Part shown: positions 5,293-5,430 of the stretch, one piece after another
Layout: each line of letters opens with the position of its first letter
Numbering within the stretch: position 1 is the stretch's first letter
DNA from: JBHENN01 sp046262015
GTDB taxonomy: Bacteria; Actinomycetota; CADDZG01; WHSQ01
DNA length: 5,430 nucleotides
Direction: 5' to 3'
Assembly: GCA_046262015.1 (NCBI GenBank)
Contig: JBHENN010000070.1
Location: 1 to 5,430 of the forward strand
Notes under the pieces: generated by a model
What the model was told of the DNA's origin: nothing
Seen by the model: only the letters and a program-made list of their open reading frames with translations
Database searches by the model: none
Made by a program: the position numbers and the translations under genes

Positions 5293-5430
5293 GTGGAGGG
5301 CCTATCGAGTCTGTTCTTCCTGCTGCTGTTGTTCGGCGTCATGTACGTCATGCTGATCCGTCCCCAGAAGAAGCGGATGCAGCAGCATCAGCAGCTGGTG
5401 GCGAGTGTCGGCCTCGGTGACGAGGTGGTG
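5293..5430 (+). CDS. yajC: Preprotein translocase accessory subunit YajC (5' part only)
   Basis: YajC is a small single-span membrane protein that associates with SecDF and SecYEG in protein export. The 46 visible residues read VEGLSSLFF, then a hydrophobic segment (about residues 7-22, LFFLLLLFGVMYVMLI), then RPQKKRMQQHQQLVASV and GLGDEVV. A short N-terminus, one transmembrane helix, the RPQ-K-K-R motif and the GDEVV of the soluble domain are the YajC signature. The gene runs off the window end. GTG 5293 is the only plausible start: an in-frame TGA lies at 5275-5277 and no other ATG, GTG or TTG follows before it. Its purine-rich GAGGA (5276-5280) is 12 bases upstream, a longer gap than usual. 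yajC directly after ruvB is typical of Actinomycetota and many other bacteria, and secD and secF usually follow. Confidence 0.93.
   Translation, partial: MEGLSSLFFLLLLFGVMYVMLIRPQKKRMQQHQQLVASVGLGDEVV

Overview
The window looks like a chromosomal housekeeping region of a GC-rich Gram-positive bacterium, most likely a member of the Actinomycetota. The evidence is the strong GC bias at third codon positions, frequent GTG starts, the gene order pdxT-yebC-(...)-ruvC-ruvA-ruvB-yajC, TANNNT-type -10 elements without a clear -35, and a LexA box of the actinobacterial/Bacillus type (CGAAC-N4-GTTCG). The lineage below phylum cannot be fixed from this sequence. A cyclase gene between yebC and ruvC, and the absence of pdxS just before pdxT, suggest it is not a standard mycobacterial or Streptomyces layout. 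All seven complete or partial protein genes with a recognisable family, and the partial first gene, lie on the + strand.

Region by region. Bases 1-249 are the 3' end of a gene for a probable LVIVD-type beta-propeller protein. After an 85-base gap with a likely leaderless promoter (-10 at 323-328) comes a tightly packed unit: pdxT (335-919, glutaminase of pyridoxal phosphate synthase), yebC (919-1668, YebC/TACO1 family) and a class III nucleotide cyclase (1643-2896). pdxT and yebC overlap by one base, and yebC and the cyclase by 26 bases. Two GC-rich hairpins (2901-2943) may end this unit. The ruv operon follows: a -10 element (2964-2969), a near-perfect LexA/SOS box (2974-2989) at the expected transcription start, then ruvC (3007-3549), ruvA (3546-4121) and ruvB (4132-5163). 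These three encode the Holliday-junction resolvase and the RuvAB branch-migration motor. After ruvB, a 129-base gap holds a weak hairpin, a -10-like TAGGAT, and a perfect 8-bp hairpin capped by a UNCG-type tetraloop in the presumed leader of yajC (5293 onward, cut by the window end). YajC is the small membrane subunit of the SecDF-YajC translocase accessory complex, and secD/secF probably follow outside the window.

How the genes work together. RuvC, RuvA and RuvB form one functional module whose stoichiometric expression is supported by a 4-base overlap and a 10-base gap, and whose DNA-damage control is supported by the SOS box. The pdxT-yebC-cyclase unit joins cofactor synthesis, a translation or regulatory factor, and a probable second-messenger enzyme; no shared pathway is obvious. 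I found no mobile element, RNA gene, CRISPR array or clear new multi-gene system. The most unusual points are the cyclase placed between yebC and ruvC and the structured regulatory sites in the three promoter-bearing gaps.
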